From contig NZ_VTSR01000032.1 of the NCBI RefSeq assembly GCF_008329715.1, positions 868,001 to 932,000 of the forward strand: a stretch of DNA of 64,000 nt, read 5' to 3'. The translations under genes were made by a program, and so were the position numbers. Below the pieces are notes generated by a model. The model was not told the origin of the DNA, did not search any database, and saw nothing but the letters and a program-made list of their open reading frames with translations. This stretch comes from Gimesia chilikensis (GTDB taxonomy: Bacteria > Planctomycetota > Planctomycetia > Planctomycetales > Planctomycetaceae). Shown piece after piece: positions 1 through 8,919 of this stretch (position 1 is its first letter; every line of letters starts with the position of its first letter).

Positions 1-836
1 CTGGAGCGGACTGCCTGTTTCGTATAGATGAACACGGGGATCAGATCAATGGCGACAAGCCCTGCTGTTAACAGACCCCCTGTCAGCCAGCCTTTAAGCC
101 AGAGACCTGGTCTACTTGTTTCTTCCAGTTCGGTTTGGGTACCCTGCTCGCTTTCAATTGGTTTCTTTTTAGAAAAAAGTTCGAGGATCGATTCAATGAC
201 AATCGCAGCTGTGAGGAACAGCAGCAGATAATAGAGCTCCTGGACGTGACCACAGAAAAATGCAAGAGAGATCACAACAACCAGGAAGGGAACCGCTTTT
301 TTACTACCTGTGCGCAGGAGTTCGAAAGCGTACAAGATCCAGGGGAACCAGGCGATTTGTGTGACAGACGTGAAGTGCCCTTCGCCCGTTTTGGCAACAA
401 AGTAAGGAGCTGCCAGGAAAACAATCCCTGAGAGCAGTGCACTGAAGAAATTCAACCGATATTTTCTACCGAGCAGATACGCGCCCCAACCGGCCCACCA
501 GTGATGTAGAACCAGTACCCAGCTGATCGTAGAAGCCGCATTGAGGAAAAAGAATATCCAGTTGACCGGGTAGAACAGGGATGCCTGTGGGTTTCCCACC
601 CAGGGCATGCCCAGCAATGACCAGGGATTCCAGTAAGGAAACTGGTTGAATTGCTGGAGGCACTCGCGCTGATAGTCTTTGAAGCCGATGAACTGGTTGG
701 TTGTGTCGTTATATCCCTGGTTCTGCACACCCACCAGGACATCTGCCGGGTGATTCACGAGTACCTGAAAACAGACTCCTGAAACGATTAACAGAATCAA
801 GGCCGCGATCACATTTTGAAACAGTCTGGACTTCAT
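1..836 (-). CDS. YfhO-type polytopic membrane protein, 3' end cut by window edge
   Basis: The minus-strand frame is open from an ATG at 834-836 to the window edge, giving the first 278 residues. It begins with a membrane segment (VIAALILLIVSGVCFQVLV) and carries the motif WNPWSLLGMPWVGNPQ followed by FYPVNWIFFF. This 'WNP...GMP...NPQ...YP' pattern is typical of YfhO and related GT-C-like membrane proteins involved in envelope glycosylation. Several further hydrophobic stretches follow (LLSGIVFLAAPYFVA, AVPFLVVVISLAFF). A charged cytoplasmic-looking loop precedes the last visible helix. The C-terminal part lies outside the window. The family call is from motif memory; the substrate is unknown. 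Confidence 0.75.
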   Translation of the reverse strand, partial: MKSRLFQNVIAALILLIVSGVCFQVLVNHPADVLVGVQNQGYNDTTNQFIGFKDYQRECLQQFNQFPYWNPWSLLGMPWVGNPQASLFYPVNWIFFFLNAASTISWVLVLHHWWAGWGAYLLGRKYRLNFFSALLSGIVFLAAPYFVAKTGEGHFTSVTQIAWFPWILYAFELLRTGSKKAVPFLVVVISLAFFCGHVQELYYLLLFLTAAIVIESILELFSKKKPIESEQGTQTELEETSRPGLWLKGWLTGGLLTAGLVAIDLIPVFIYTKQAVRS

Positions 837-1091
837 GTGTTTCTTTTCAGCATCACTGATTCGTTGACTCGCATTGACATGACGAGCTGGTTTGTAAAGA
901 AACTGAAACGCTCCATTCGTTTCTGTAAGTGTAAATGAACAAATGCTGTTATGTGAATTTCAGCCTGTTCTGGTCCCGGTACGTATCCAGGGAACGGAAG
1001 CGGGAATGCTGCCAGTTTGAGAACATATAGCATTGTGCATGCCAAACTGAGTGGTTGTCTGGCATGCCTACGGGCTCATTGTGTCGGCAGA

Positions 1092-1940
1092 TCAATCACG
1101 GTGGGGAGGTTTTAATCCGTGGGGCTCGACGATCAGTCCGTACATTTCAGGACGACGATCCGCCAGGCGATCAATCACGTGTTTATCCGGGACACGGTCA
1201 ACGCGTTTGTTGCGGGCACGCTCCGGGTCGAAGGTGGCATACAGAATTTCTTCCTCTCTCCCCGTTGAAGTGGCCAGAGTTTCGCCGGCGGGACCGCAGA
1301 TGCGGCTTTTGCCGATGAACTGGAAGCCTCGCTCTTCACCGACCCGATTGATAGCACAATAGAAAATTCCGTTTTCCATGGCCCGTGTGTTGATGGCATG
1401 CTCGGCCACGCAGTCTGCTCCGGTGGGCCAGTTGGTAGGCAGGATAATCAGATCAGCCTGCTGGAGTGTCATGACCCGGGATGACTCTGGAAACGCACTG
1501 TCATAGCAGATATTCAAACCGATACGTGCGGATGGGTGTTCTAAGACCTCGAATCCCCGATCGCCGGGAGTCGCGAAGCGGTCGACTCCGAGATAAGGCA
1601 GATGAATTTTTCGATATTTGCCGAGCACACCTTCACGCGTAATCATTACTGCCGAGTTATAAACTCCATGCGGAGCCTGTTCGAGCATTCCAATCGCAAC
1701 GGTCTGATTCAACTCACGGCAGACCTGCTGTAATGTTTTCGTTGTGGGGCCTGGAATCGTTTCAGCCAGTGGCACTGCTTCCTGCAGGCTGTCAAAGCAG
1801 TAGCCGGTCAGTGCACACTCGGGGAACACGGTCAGTTCCGCTCCCTCGGAAGCAGTTTCGTGCATTTTTGCGATAATTCGATGGAGATTATCCGTTTTCT
1901 CCATCAGGGCGATATCCATCTGGACGCCGGCTATAATCAT
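1092..1940 (-). CDS. carbon-nitrogen hydrolase (nitrilase superfamily)
   Basis: This 282-residue protein spans the normal length of a single nitrilase domain. The catalytic triad of the superfamily is visible: Glu in FPECALTGY (about residue 41), Lys in KYRKIHLPYLG (about 110), and Cys in NICYDSAFPESSR (about 145). Such enzymes hydrolyse amide or nitrile C-N bonds, for example in omega-amidases, N-carbamoyl amide hydrolases and NAD synthetase glutaminase domains. The substrate cannot be read from sequence. The protein starts directly with MIIAGVQMDI, a usual N-terminus with no signal peptide, so it is cytosolic. Neighbouring genes on the same strand do not suggest a pathway. Confidence 0.9.
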   Translation of the reverse strand: MIIAGVQMDIALMEKTDNLHRIIAKMHETASEGAELTVFPECALTGYCFDSLQEAVPLAETIPGPTTKTLQQVCRELNQTVAIGMLEQAPHGVYNSAVMITREGVLGKYRKIHLPYLGVDRFATPGDRGFEVLEHPSARIGLNICYDSAFPESSRVMTLQQADLIILPTNWPTGADCVAEHAINTRAMENGIFYCAINRVGEERGFQFIGKSRICGPAGETLATSTGREEEILYATFDPERARNKRVDRVPDKHVIDRLADRRPEMYGLIVEPHGLKPPHRD

Positions 1941-2054
1941 TCTGTTGCTCCCCTGCTCTAGATTGGGCTATTCCTGGTCTCGCTGAGTTTTTACCCGTGC
2001 GATTATAAAGGACCCAAGAAGGGGATACCATCCCTGCAGTCAGGATACAGAGAT

Positions 2055-2777
2055 TTAGAGACGCTCTGTGGTCTTAAAAGGCAAAGCCTGCTGAACTGGT
2101 GGTTCTGATTTTTCAATCGGATTTGCCTGTTGCGGTGGGGGAATCAGCACACCCGAATCGACGAGAGTGATATAAGTCATGGTGAGCAGGATTGCATAGG
2201 CGACCGCGTTACCAAACAATCCGTTCCCAAACCATTTCAGTGCACTCCCTGCAGATTTTTTCAGACGGATAGTAACCCCTTTGCGTTCCACGCTGTAAAC
2301 CTCGTCCAGAACGAGATGGGAGAGAAAGCCCAGTGAGATACCACCGGCCATCAGAAATTTCACAGCGAAGGAATCACTGATGTAGGAGAGGAAGACGGCT
2401 TCTCCGGTGATAATCAGAGCGGGGATGCTGTGAAACATGCCCCGGTGTACTGCAAATTTCGAGAGGATTGCTGAACCGCCGTAACGAACTCCTGCATAAG
2501 TAACGACTGCCATCAGGATCGCATCATCGGGATCTGCCCCTTTGCGAATCATACAGCGCATGGCCATAAAGGAAGCTACGGCGGCAGTCAGGCTGAACAG
2601 TTCCTTGATGGGCCGTCCCGTTTCAGAATCGAGGTCTGGCAGCATACCGCCTACCCAGGTCAGCACTCCTGCCAGGATACCCTGAGTCGGGGTGAAGCCC
2701 AGAAAGAGGGAGCCTACAGAGCCGTAAACGACTCCCAATAACCCACTGACGCTGATGTGCTCCGTATAGCCGGCCAT
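2055..2777 (-). CDS. YdjM-like (DUF457) membrane-bound hydrolase family protein
   Basis: The frame extends to a TTG at 2849, but the ATG at 2775-2777 (MAGYTEHISVSG) has an AGGGA sequence about 8 bases upstream and starts like family members, so it is preferred (240 residues). The protein is mostly hydrophobic with several membrane segments. It contains GGMLPDLDSETGRPIKE, HRGMFHSIPALI and HLVLDEV, the PDxD and HR-x-x-HS patterns of the YdjM/DUF457 family, in which Asp and His residues are thought to bind metal. The function of that family is poorly defined. The C-terminal tail is hydrophilic and proline-rich. Confidence 0.75.
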   Translation of the reverse strand: MAGYTEHISVSGLLGVVYGSVGSLFLGFTPTQGILAGVLTWVGGMLPDLDSETGRPIKELFSLTAAVASFMAMRCMIRKGADPDDAILMAVVTYAGVRYGGSAILSKFAVHRGMFHSIPALIITGEAVFLSYISDSFAVKFLMAGGISLGFLSHLVLDEVYSVERKGVTIRLKKSAGSALKWFGNGLFGNAVAYAILLTMTYITLVDSGVLIPPPQQANPIEKSEPPVQQALPFKTTERL

Positions 2778-2905
2778 GCAATTCTTCCCTGAAGTTGCGT
2801 ACTGTTCCTGAATGGATCGAATCAGTCCTTCCTGGGGAGATCCTAGCAAAGAACCGCAGCGGGAATCAATGCGACTTCTAACCCTGTTTTTTAGCTGGAA
2901 ATCGG

Positions 2906-3712
2906 CTAATTCTGGGCAATAATCTGCAGGACTTCGTCTTTGAGAGCGTCGTTGACGGCCATTCCGTTGCCAGTATAAATTGAAGGTTTGCCATCAAAGT
3001 CAATCCAGTGACCGCCGGCTTCTTCCAGGATGGGCAGCAAAGCAGCAGCATCCCAGGGGCTCAAGACGGGATCCACCATCACTTCGGCACGACCGGTGGC
3101 CACCAGCATGTGGCCGTAGCAGTCGCCCCAGCCTCGAGCGAGGTAGGAATTGCGACAGAGGTTTTCATAGGCCTTCTGCTTACCGATGGTTTCCCAGCGA
3201 GTCATGGTGGTGGTACAGAATACGGCATCAGAGAGTTGCGTTTTCTCTGAAACCCGGGCGCGTCGTGGTTCCTGGTCACGGATTTTCCACCAGGCCCCAT
3301 CCCCTTTGATCGCATAGACGACTTCGTCCAGAGCGGGGAATCGGCAGACACCCATGACGAGTTTACCGTTTTCTTCCAGACCCAGCAGGGTTCCGAAGAG
3401 GGGGACGCCCTGTGTGAACGGTTTGGTGCCGTCAATCGGATCCAGAATCCACTTGAATGCGTTTGAACCTTCGACCGGCGGTAATTCCTCACCCATGATG
3501 CTGTCGTCAGGGAACGCCATGGTGATTTCTTCCCGCAACAATTCCTCTGCCCCACGGTCGGCGATCGTGACCGGTGAGTCGTCTGACTTGCGATCTACCT
3601 TCAGTTCAGGTGACTGATAGTATTTGAGGATGAGCTCGCTGGCCTTTTCAGAGGCGGTCAAAGCAAGTTCCAGGCGGGCTTTCAGTTCAAATTGTTCTGA
3701 GTGAATAGTCAT
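2906..3712 (-). CDS. hisN: inositol-monophosphatase-family phosphatase, probably histidinol-phosphatase (HisN-type)
   Basis: The 268-residue length fits the family. The metal-binding signature of Mg-dependent inositol-phosphatase-like enzymes is intact: GEE (about residue 78), WILDPIDGTKPFTQGVPLFG (about 90-110) and a second Asp site in SPWDAAALLPILEEAGG. The DPIDGTKPF variant with Lys-Pro-Phe, rather than Thr-Asn-Phe, resembles HisN-type histidinol-phosphatases, which remove phosphate from L-histidinol phosphate in histidine synthesis. No his genes are adjacent (hisS at 50 kb is the tRNA synthetase), so the specific name is an inference. An inositol or nucleotide phosphatase is the alternative. 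Confidence 0.8.
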   Translation of the reverse strand: MTIHSEQFELKARLELALTASEKASELILKYYQSPELKVDRKSDDSPVTIADRGAEELLREEITMAFPDDSIMGEELPPVEGSNAFKWILDPIDGTKPFTQGVPLFGTLLGLEENGKLVMGVCRFPALDEVVYAIKGDGAWWKIRDQEPRRARVSEKTQLSDAVFCTTTMTRWETIGKQKAYENLCRNSYLARGWGDCYGHMLVATGRAEVMVDPVLSPWDAAALLPILEEAGGHWIDFDGKPSIYTGNGMAVNDALKDEVLQIIAQN

Positions 3713-3794
3713 GATAAGAAAAATGTTTCCTGAGGAAGGTCAGAAGTTATCAGCAATAGTGAATGATCAGCGTGTCGCTGACACTTTGGTTGAA

Positions 3795-5039
3795 TTATTC
3801 ATTTTCCAGACGGTAAAGATGCTCTCCTGCTTTCCTTACCAGGAGGATACCTTCGTCTTCCCGGTCTGCGAATGATTCGACATCGATCGTATCGGGGTCA
3901 CGATAGCCGAGATTGATTTTCTCGCAGAGTTCGGGAGGAATCTGGGAAGCCAGAGTCACCTGCACCCGGGGCCGTTCGATGCCGTCTTCGAATGTTCCTG
4001 TACCACGGACGTGAGTCGAATGGGCCAGGATGCCCCAGGGGTAGTCCTTAAACTGGTCCCACTGTTTGGTGAAGTAGTCGCGGACATGGTAGCCAACTTC
4101 AGAAATCAGCTTGCCATGAGTGACCGAAATTTCCTTCATGTGCGGGGCGTAAATGATCAGTTCGCCTCCATCAGCGACGACTGGTTCCAACTTGTACATA
4201 CATTTTCCGGCTACCCAGAGTTCATCGTACATCAGGGGAGCACAGGAGAGTACCTGCTTGAATGGCTTCGGCTTGCGTTTGATGTGAATCTGGCCGGAGA
4301 GGTTGGCGGCCGATTCCCAGGCCGATTCCGGGGTTCCGTAAAACAAGCCGTAGAGCGAACTGTCTGGAGCGACGACGAAGGTGATACAGCGTTTCTCGTT
4401 AGGGATCATTGCAGCAGAACGGTTTACGACTTCGCGTACCGGTGTATGTTTGACGCCAATAATTCCCACGTTGGTAATCAGGGCGCCCAGCCAGTGGAAG
4501 AAGTTCAACAGGTCCGGACCGGAGATTCCCGGGAAGAAATATTTGCTGCCACCGGAGAAACCGACGACTTCATGTGGGAAGACGGGCCCCATAATCTGGA
4601 GCATATCGTAATCCCGGATGCGGGAATTGATCGTCACAGGGACTTCCATTTCCAGCAGGCCTTCGGAGATGGCTTTGGTATCTTCTTTGGTGAGCGTACC
4701 AATCTCAGTCAGACGTTCGGGGTTGTCCCACTCGTGGTTATACAGTCCCACGTCTTTGTATTCTGCCTGGCGGGCCGATTCTGAGATTCCCAGCAGGCGG
4801 CAGATGTCTTTCTCGGGCATGGGGGGGTGCGTGCCCAGGGCAACCAGCACATCGATCTGTTTGGCAACAGGACTTAACAGGCGATGGAATGTTGAAAACA
4901 AGAGAGGCAGAGGTGCGGTGCGGGTTGCATCCGGGATAATGAGCAGAATACTTTTATTGCGATAGTCTTCAACGGGAAGGTTCTCTTCGAACCATTGAAT
5001 GACTTCCTGTTCGGTGAGGGTCTGGTGAGGTTGTTCCAT
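3795..5039 (-). CDS. lactate racemase LarA-like protein (DUF2088)
   Basis: The frame reaches a TTG at 5048, but the ATG at 5037-5039 (MEQPHQTLTEQ) is the more likely start; neither has a strong ribosome-binding site. The N-terminal half carries the LarA nucleotide-binding-like motif IPDATRTAPLPLL and VALGTHPPM. The central motif VVGFSGGSKYFFPGISG keeps the lysine that in characterised LarA carries the nickel pincer cofactor, with a His a few residues before it. Characterised LarA interconverts lactate enantiomers, and many homologues act on other 2-hydroxyacids. No larB/larC/larE cofactor genes are adjacent. The exact substrate is unknown. Confidence 0.75.
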   Translation of the reverse strand: MEQPHQTLTEQEVIQWFEENLPVEDYRNKSILLIIPDATRTAPLPLLFSTFHRLLSPVAKQIDVLVALGTHPPMPEKDICRLLGISESARQAEYKDVGLYNHEWDNPERLTEIGTLTKEDTKAISEGLLEMEVPVTINSRIRDYDMLQIMGPVFPHEVVGFSGGSKYFFPGISGPDLLNFFHWLGALITNVGIIGVKHTPVREVVNRSAAMIPNEKRCITFVVAPDSSLYGLFYGTPESAWESAANLSGQIHIKRKPKPFKQVLSCAPLMYDELWVAGKCMYKLEPVVADGGELIIYAPHMKEISVTHGKLISEVGYHVRDYFTKQWDQFKDYPWGILAHSTHVRGTGTFEDGIERPRVQVTLASQIPPELCEKINLGYRDPDTIDVESFADREDEGILLVRKAGEHLYRLENE

Positions 5040-5541
5040 TAGTCGCAATTGCTTTCAGGGGAGCCCACTGATCTCTGATTCGCTTTACTGCAGGGGCTGA
5101 CAGCAAAAACTTATTATATAATCCATTTTCGAAAAAAGGAAATCGAGCGAAGGACTTGTGGGAGTCGTATATCACACTTTTTCCCGTTCGACCAGTCTGA
5201 GGGGGCTGAACTTCACAGACTCTTGAATATAATGGAATGTTCAGAATCGATTTTTAAATAGAAGTCAAAAATTCATAAGAAAACCCTCCAGATAGACTGG
5301 CCAAAAGCGGCGTGGATCTAGTAACCTCGTAAGATGCGCTCTGGACGGGAGTTGAGGGTAAAACTTCAATAACCCAGCCGGGCTGGTTCAGTGTGAAACG
5401 ATCTGGCTGAGCGAACCTAACATTATAAGTTCCGACCGATACTAGCGTTGGTCCAGGAGCCATTCAGGACTGACTTATGCAGATAACTGGGAGTGTCTCA
5501 ATAATGCGAGTTGCGTTTTGGGATCAGGCAGGAGGCCGTCC
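5040..5541. other. gene-free divergent promoter region
   Basis: About 500 bases separate the LarA-like gene (minus) from the SNF2 helicase gene (plus). No convincing coding frame is present. An AT-rich 10-base palindrome (ATTATATAAT, 5113-5122) could serve as a -10 element in either direction, but no good -35 partner was found. An AGGAGG ribosome-binding site at 5530-5535 belongs to the helicase gene. Confidence 0.5.
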
Positions 5542-8500
5542 ATGACGTTAGCAGAATTACTGGAAAATCAATTTCGTGCGGACATTCGTTTCCGTGGAGC
5601 GGCTTACATTGAAGCCGAACGGGTTGAGCTGACGCGCGTGACCGCAGACCATGTGTTTGCGGTAGTCAGAGACGGTGTAGAGTATCAGACTCAGCTGTCC
5701 CGCGATGACGGTAATCTGAAGACCTATTGCACCTGCGATCAGTTTCAGAAGTTCAACGTCTGTAAACATCTCTGGGCTTCTATTCTGGCGGTGGATGTAG
5801 CAGGATACCTGACCGGTTCGGTCAAGCCTGGATACATTCCTCCCTTCATCATCGAAAATACGCCGATTGCTTTCGATGAAGATGATGACGACTACGATTT
5901 CTCAATGCCCTCCGATTTCGAGCTGGGCAGTGGTCGATCGCGCAAATCCAAGTCAAGTGGAGAGCAGTCGACGGCTGTGACTTCCCGTCCTCGTCTGCGT
6001 GAGTGGGAAACGAAACTGGTCGAGCTGAAAAATGATTTCGCCCTGGCGCCGGTCCTGTCCAAAACCACACAACAGGAACGTGAGATCTTCTACGAAATTG
6101 ATGTTGAAGAGAGTCAGGAATCTGGACAACTGGTTGTGCAGACTTCACAGCGTCAGCGAAGAGCTAACGGTCAGTGGGGCAAGCTGAAGCCACTCAAGCT
6201 CAAAGTCGGCCAGTTGCAGGAAGTCGAACATGAAGACGACCGCCGGATTCTGGCATACCTCTCCGGCGGGACACCAGAGCGAACCAACTGGCGAGCACAG
6301 CAAACCGAAACACAAATGGCTGCATTCCGCTATCGGGTGCCGTATGAACTTTGTGAGCTGATTCTTCCACTGATGTGCGGTACAGGACACGTGCGCTACC
6401 TGGAGCGACAGCCTGATGACGTCGATTCCCTGGTCTGGGACGGCGAACATGCCTGGGAATTCCGGATGGGAGTTGAGCATGACCGCAAAGAATCGACGTG
6501 GAAGCTGAATGGTCATCTGAAGCGAGAAGACGATACTCTGGAAATCACAGATGCACGTCTGATTGTCGCGGGGGGACTGGTACTGACCCGCGATAAAATC
6601 ACACCTCTGGAAGATTACGATGCATTTCCCTGGATCAAAATGATTCAGATGAATGAGACAATTGAAGTCGATGAAGGCGAGCAGCAGGAACTGGTAGACC
6701 GCCTGCTGGATATGCCTGTCCTGCCCCGACTGGAACTGCCTGAAGAGCTGCATCTGGAAGAGATCACCTGCGACCCCAGTCCGGAGTTGCTGATTCATTC
6801 TCCACAGAAGAAACGCTGGCAGCAGGATCGCCTGTATGGCGAGATTCATTTTAATTATCTGGATCATCTGGTCTCGGGAAGCAGTACCCAGTGGGCGATT
6901 GTGGATCGCCAGGAAAAACGCTGTATTCTGCGAAACCGCGAAAAAGAATCGAAAGCCTGGACACTGTTGCAGGACAGTGGTTTCCGTCGCCTGCTGGATC
7001 GTCGGATTCAGGGACGCGATGTGGAAATTGCGGCCCGTGATCTGGGTGGTGCTGTTCGTGAATTGATCAATGCCGGCTGGGTGGTTCGCGCCGATGGCAA
7101 ACAGGTCCATCAGCCATCCAACATGATGTTCAAGGTCCAGTCAGGAATTGACTGGTTTGAACTGCACGCAGATATCGATTTTGAAGGTCAGACGGTTAAG
7201 TTCCCTGAGCTGTTATCGGCACTGGCCCGCGGTGATTCATCGATTCGACTCGATGATGGCTCACTGGGGATCCTGCCGGAAGAGTGGATCGAACAGTACG
7301 GCATTCTGGCCGGATTGGCGGTCACAGATGAAGAGCATCTTCGGTTCGCTCCCAATCAGGTGGCGCTGCTGGACGCTTTACTGAGTTCACAGGAATTTGT
7401 TGAGACAGACGCCAAATTCGATGAAATGCGGGATAAGATCCGGAACTTTTCAGGGATTGCCCTGGATAAAGAACCAGCCGGATTCGAAGGGGGCTTGCGC
7501 AAGTATCAGCTCGAAGGTTTAGGCTGGTTGCAGTTCCTGCAGGACTTCCACTTTGGTGGGTGTCTGGCTGATGACATGGGTCTTGGTAAAACGGTTCAGC
7601 TGCTGGCCCTGTTATTACGTCGTAAGAAGGACCGGGAAGGACATCTGCCTTCACTGGCTGTCGTTCCCAAGTCGCTGATGTTCAACTGGATGCAGGAAGC
7701 CGCCAAGTTTACGCCTGAGTTGAAAGTTGTCGAGTATGCAGGCGGGGATCGAGGCAAACTGATCGATTCGCTGGAAGAGTACGATCTGGTATTAACGACC
7801 TATGGTACGATGCGTCGCGATATTACTCAGATCAAGGATATCCAGTTCGATTATGCTGTCCTGGATGAAGCCCAGATGATTAAGAACTCGGGGTCGCAGG
7901 TTGCGAAAGCATCGCGGCTGCTGCAGGCGAAACATCGAATCGCATTGAGTGGTACACCAGTCGAGAACCATCTGGGAGATCTGTGGTCGATCTTCGAGTT
8001 TCTCAATCCCGGCATGCTGGGACGCAGTTCGGTGTTCAAAGCTTACACCAACGACATCGAAGATAAGAATGCCCGGCTCCTCCTGGGGAACGCGTTGCGA
8101 CCCTTCATTCTGCGACGAACCAAGGAACAGGTGGCTAACGAACTGCCCGACAAAGTTGAGCAGACGCTCTACTGCGATATGGGCAAAGATCAGACCCGTC
8201 TTTACGACGAACTCCGACAGCATTACCGGGACTCAATCCTGGGAATGGTCGAATCCAAGGGCCTGGGGAAAACCAAAATCCATGTGCTGGAAGCACTGCT
8301 CCGGCTGCGACAGGCAGCCTGCCACCCTGCTCTGCTGGAGCGGGGCCGTGCACTGGATGCTTCGGCCAAGATGGATGTGTTGATTCCACACCTGGAAGAA
8401 CTGATCGAAGAAGGTCACAAGGCCCTCGTCTTTTCACAGTTCACCAGCATGCTGTCGATCGTGCAGGAACACCTGGATCAGAAAGAGATCGTCTACGAAT

Positions 8501-8868
8501 ACCTGGATGGACAGACACGCGATCGTAAAGAACGCGTCGATCGATTCCAGACCGATAAAGACTGTGGTGTGTTCCTGATCAGTCTCAAGGCTGGTGGTTT
8601 GGGACTCAACCTGACCGCTGCGGATTACGTCTTCATTCTGGATCCCTGGTGGAACCCGGCCGTGGAGACGCAGGCGATCGACCGGGCACACCGTGTCGGG
8701 CAGACCAAACGGGTATTTGCCTACAAGCTGATCTGTCGCAATACGGTGGAAGAAAAGATCACCGAGTTACAGCAGCAGAAACGCGAACTGGCCGATGCGA
8801 TCCTGGAAGAAAACCAGAGCGTCCTCAAGAACCTGTCCAGCGAAGATCTCGAACTGCTGCTCTCTTAA
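5542..8868 (+). CDS. SNF2-family DNA helicase with N-terminal SWIM zinc finger
   Basis: An AGGAGG lies 6 bases before the ATG at 5542, which makes it a better start than the upstream in-frame TTG at 5518 (1108 residues). A SWIM zinc-finger (CTCDQFQKFNVCKHL, CxC...CxH) lies near residue 65. The ATPase core in the C-terminal half has motif I (LADDMGLGKTVQ), DEAQ (motif II), SGTPVENHLGDLWS (motif III), LKAGGLGLNLTAAD (motif V) and QAIDRAHRVGQ (motif VI). This is the HepA/RapA-like SWI2/SNF2 architecture of DNA translocases that remodel protein-DNA complexes. The middle region is not recognised. The gene ends 51 bases from the convergent 1213-residue gene. Confidence 0.93.
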   Translation: MTLAELLENQFRADIRFRGAAYIEAERVELTRVTADHVFAVVRDGVEYQTQLSRDDGNLKTYCTCDQFQKFNVCKHLWASILAVDVAGYLTGSVKPGYIPPFIIENTPIAFDEDDDDYDFSMPSDFELGSGRSRKSKSSGEQSTAVTSRPRLREWETKLVELKNDFALAPVLSKTTQQEREIFYEIDVEESQESGQLVVQTSQRQRRANGQWGKLKPLKLKVGQLQEVEHEDDRRILAYLSGGTPERTNWRAQQTETQMAAFRYRVPYELCELILPLMCGTGHVRYLERQPDDVDSLVWDGEHAWEFRMGVEHDRKESTWKLNGHLKREDDTLEITDARLIVAGGLVLTRDKITPLEDYDAFPWIKMIQMNETIEVDEGEQQELVDRLLDMPVLPRLELPEELHLEEITCDPSPELLIHSPQKKRWQQDRLYGEIHFNYLDHLVSGSSTQWAIVDRQEKRCILRNREKESKAWTLLQDSGFRRLLDRRIQGRDVEIAARDLGGAVRELINAGWVVRADGKQVHQPSNMMFKVQSGIDWFELHADIDFEGQTVKFPELLSALARGDSSIRLDDGSLGILPEEWIEQYGILAGLAVTDEEHLRFAPNQVALLDALLSSQEFVETDAKFDEMRDKIRNFSGIALDKEPAGFEGGLRKYQLEGLGWLQFLQDFHFGGCLADDMGLGKTVQLLALLLRRKKDREGHLPSLAVVPKSLMFNWMQEAAKFTPELKVVEYAGGDRGKLIDSLEEYDLVLTTYGTMRRDITQIKDIQFDYAVLDEAQMIKNSGSQVAKASRLLQAKHRIALSGTPVENHLGDLWSIFEFLNPGMLGRSSVFKAYTNDIEDKNARLLLGNALRPFILRRTKEQVANELPDKVEQTLYCDMGKDQTRLYDELRQHYRDSILGMVESKGLGKTKIHVLEALLRLRQAACHPALLERGRALDASAKMDVLIPHLEELIEEGHKALVFSQFTSMLSIVQEHLDQKEIVYEYLDGQTRDRKERVDRFQTDKDCGVFLISLKAGGLGLNLTAADYVFILDPWWNPAVETQAIDRAHRVGQTKRVFAYKLICRNTVEEKITELQQQKRELADAILEENQSVLKNLSSEDLELLLS

Positions 8869-8919
8869 CAAGGGAGTCAGCAGTGCGAGTGATGTCTGCC
8901 AGTTGTTAATCTGAGCGAC

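Noticed and set aside
833-1045. A 70-codon minus-strand frame overlapping the YfhO-type start by ATGA
   Set aside because: No motif and odd composition; the overlap looks accidental in a region that should hold the promoter.
6145-7110. A 321-codon minus-strand frame opposite the SNF2 helicase
   Set aside because: The plus strand has unambiguous helicase motifs and the minus frame has no recognisable motif or ribosome-binding site; it is a mirror of codon bias.
8866-8909. TTAACAA ... TTGTTAA inverted repeat between the helicase and low-complexity genes
   Set aside because: The arms are only seven bases, formed partly by the helicase stop codon, and the loop of about 30 bases makes a stable structure unlikely.
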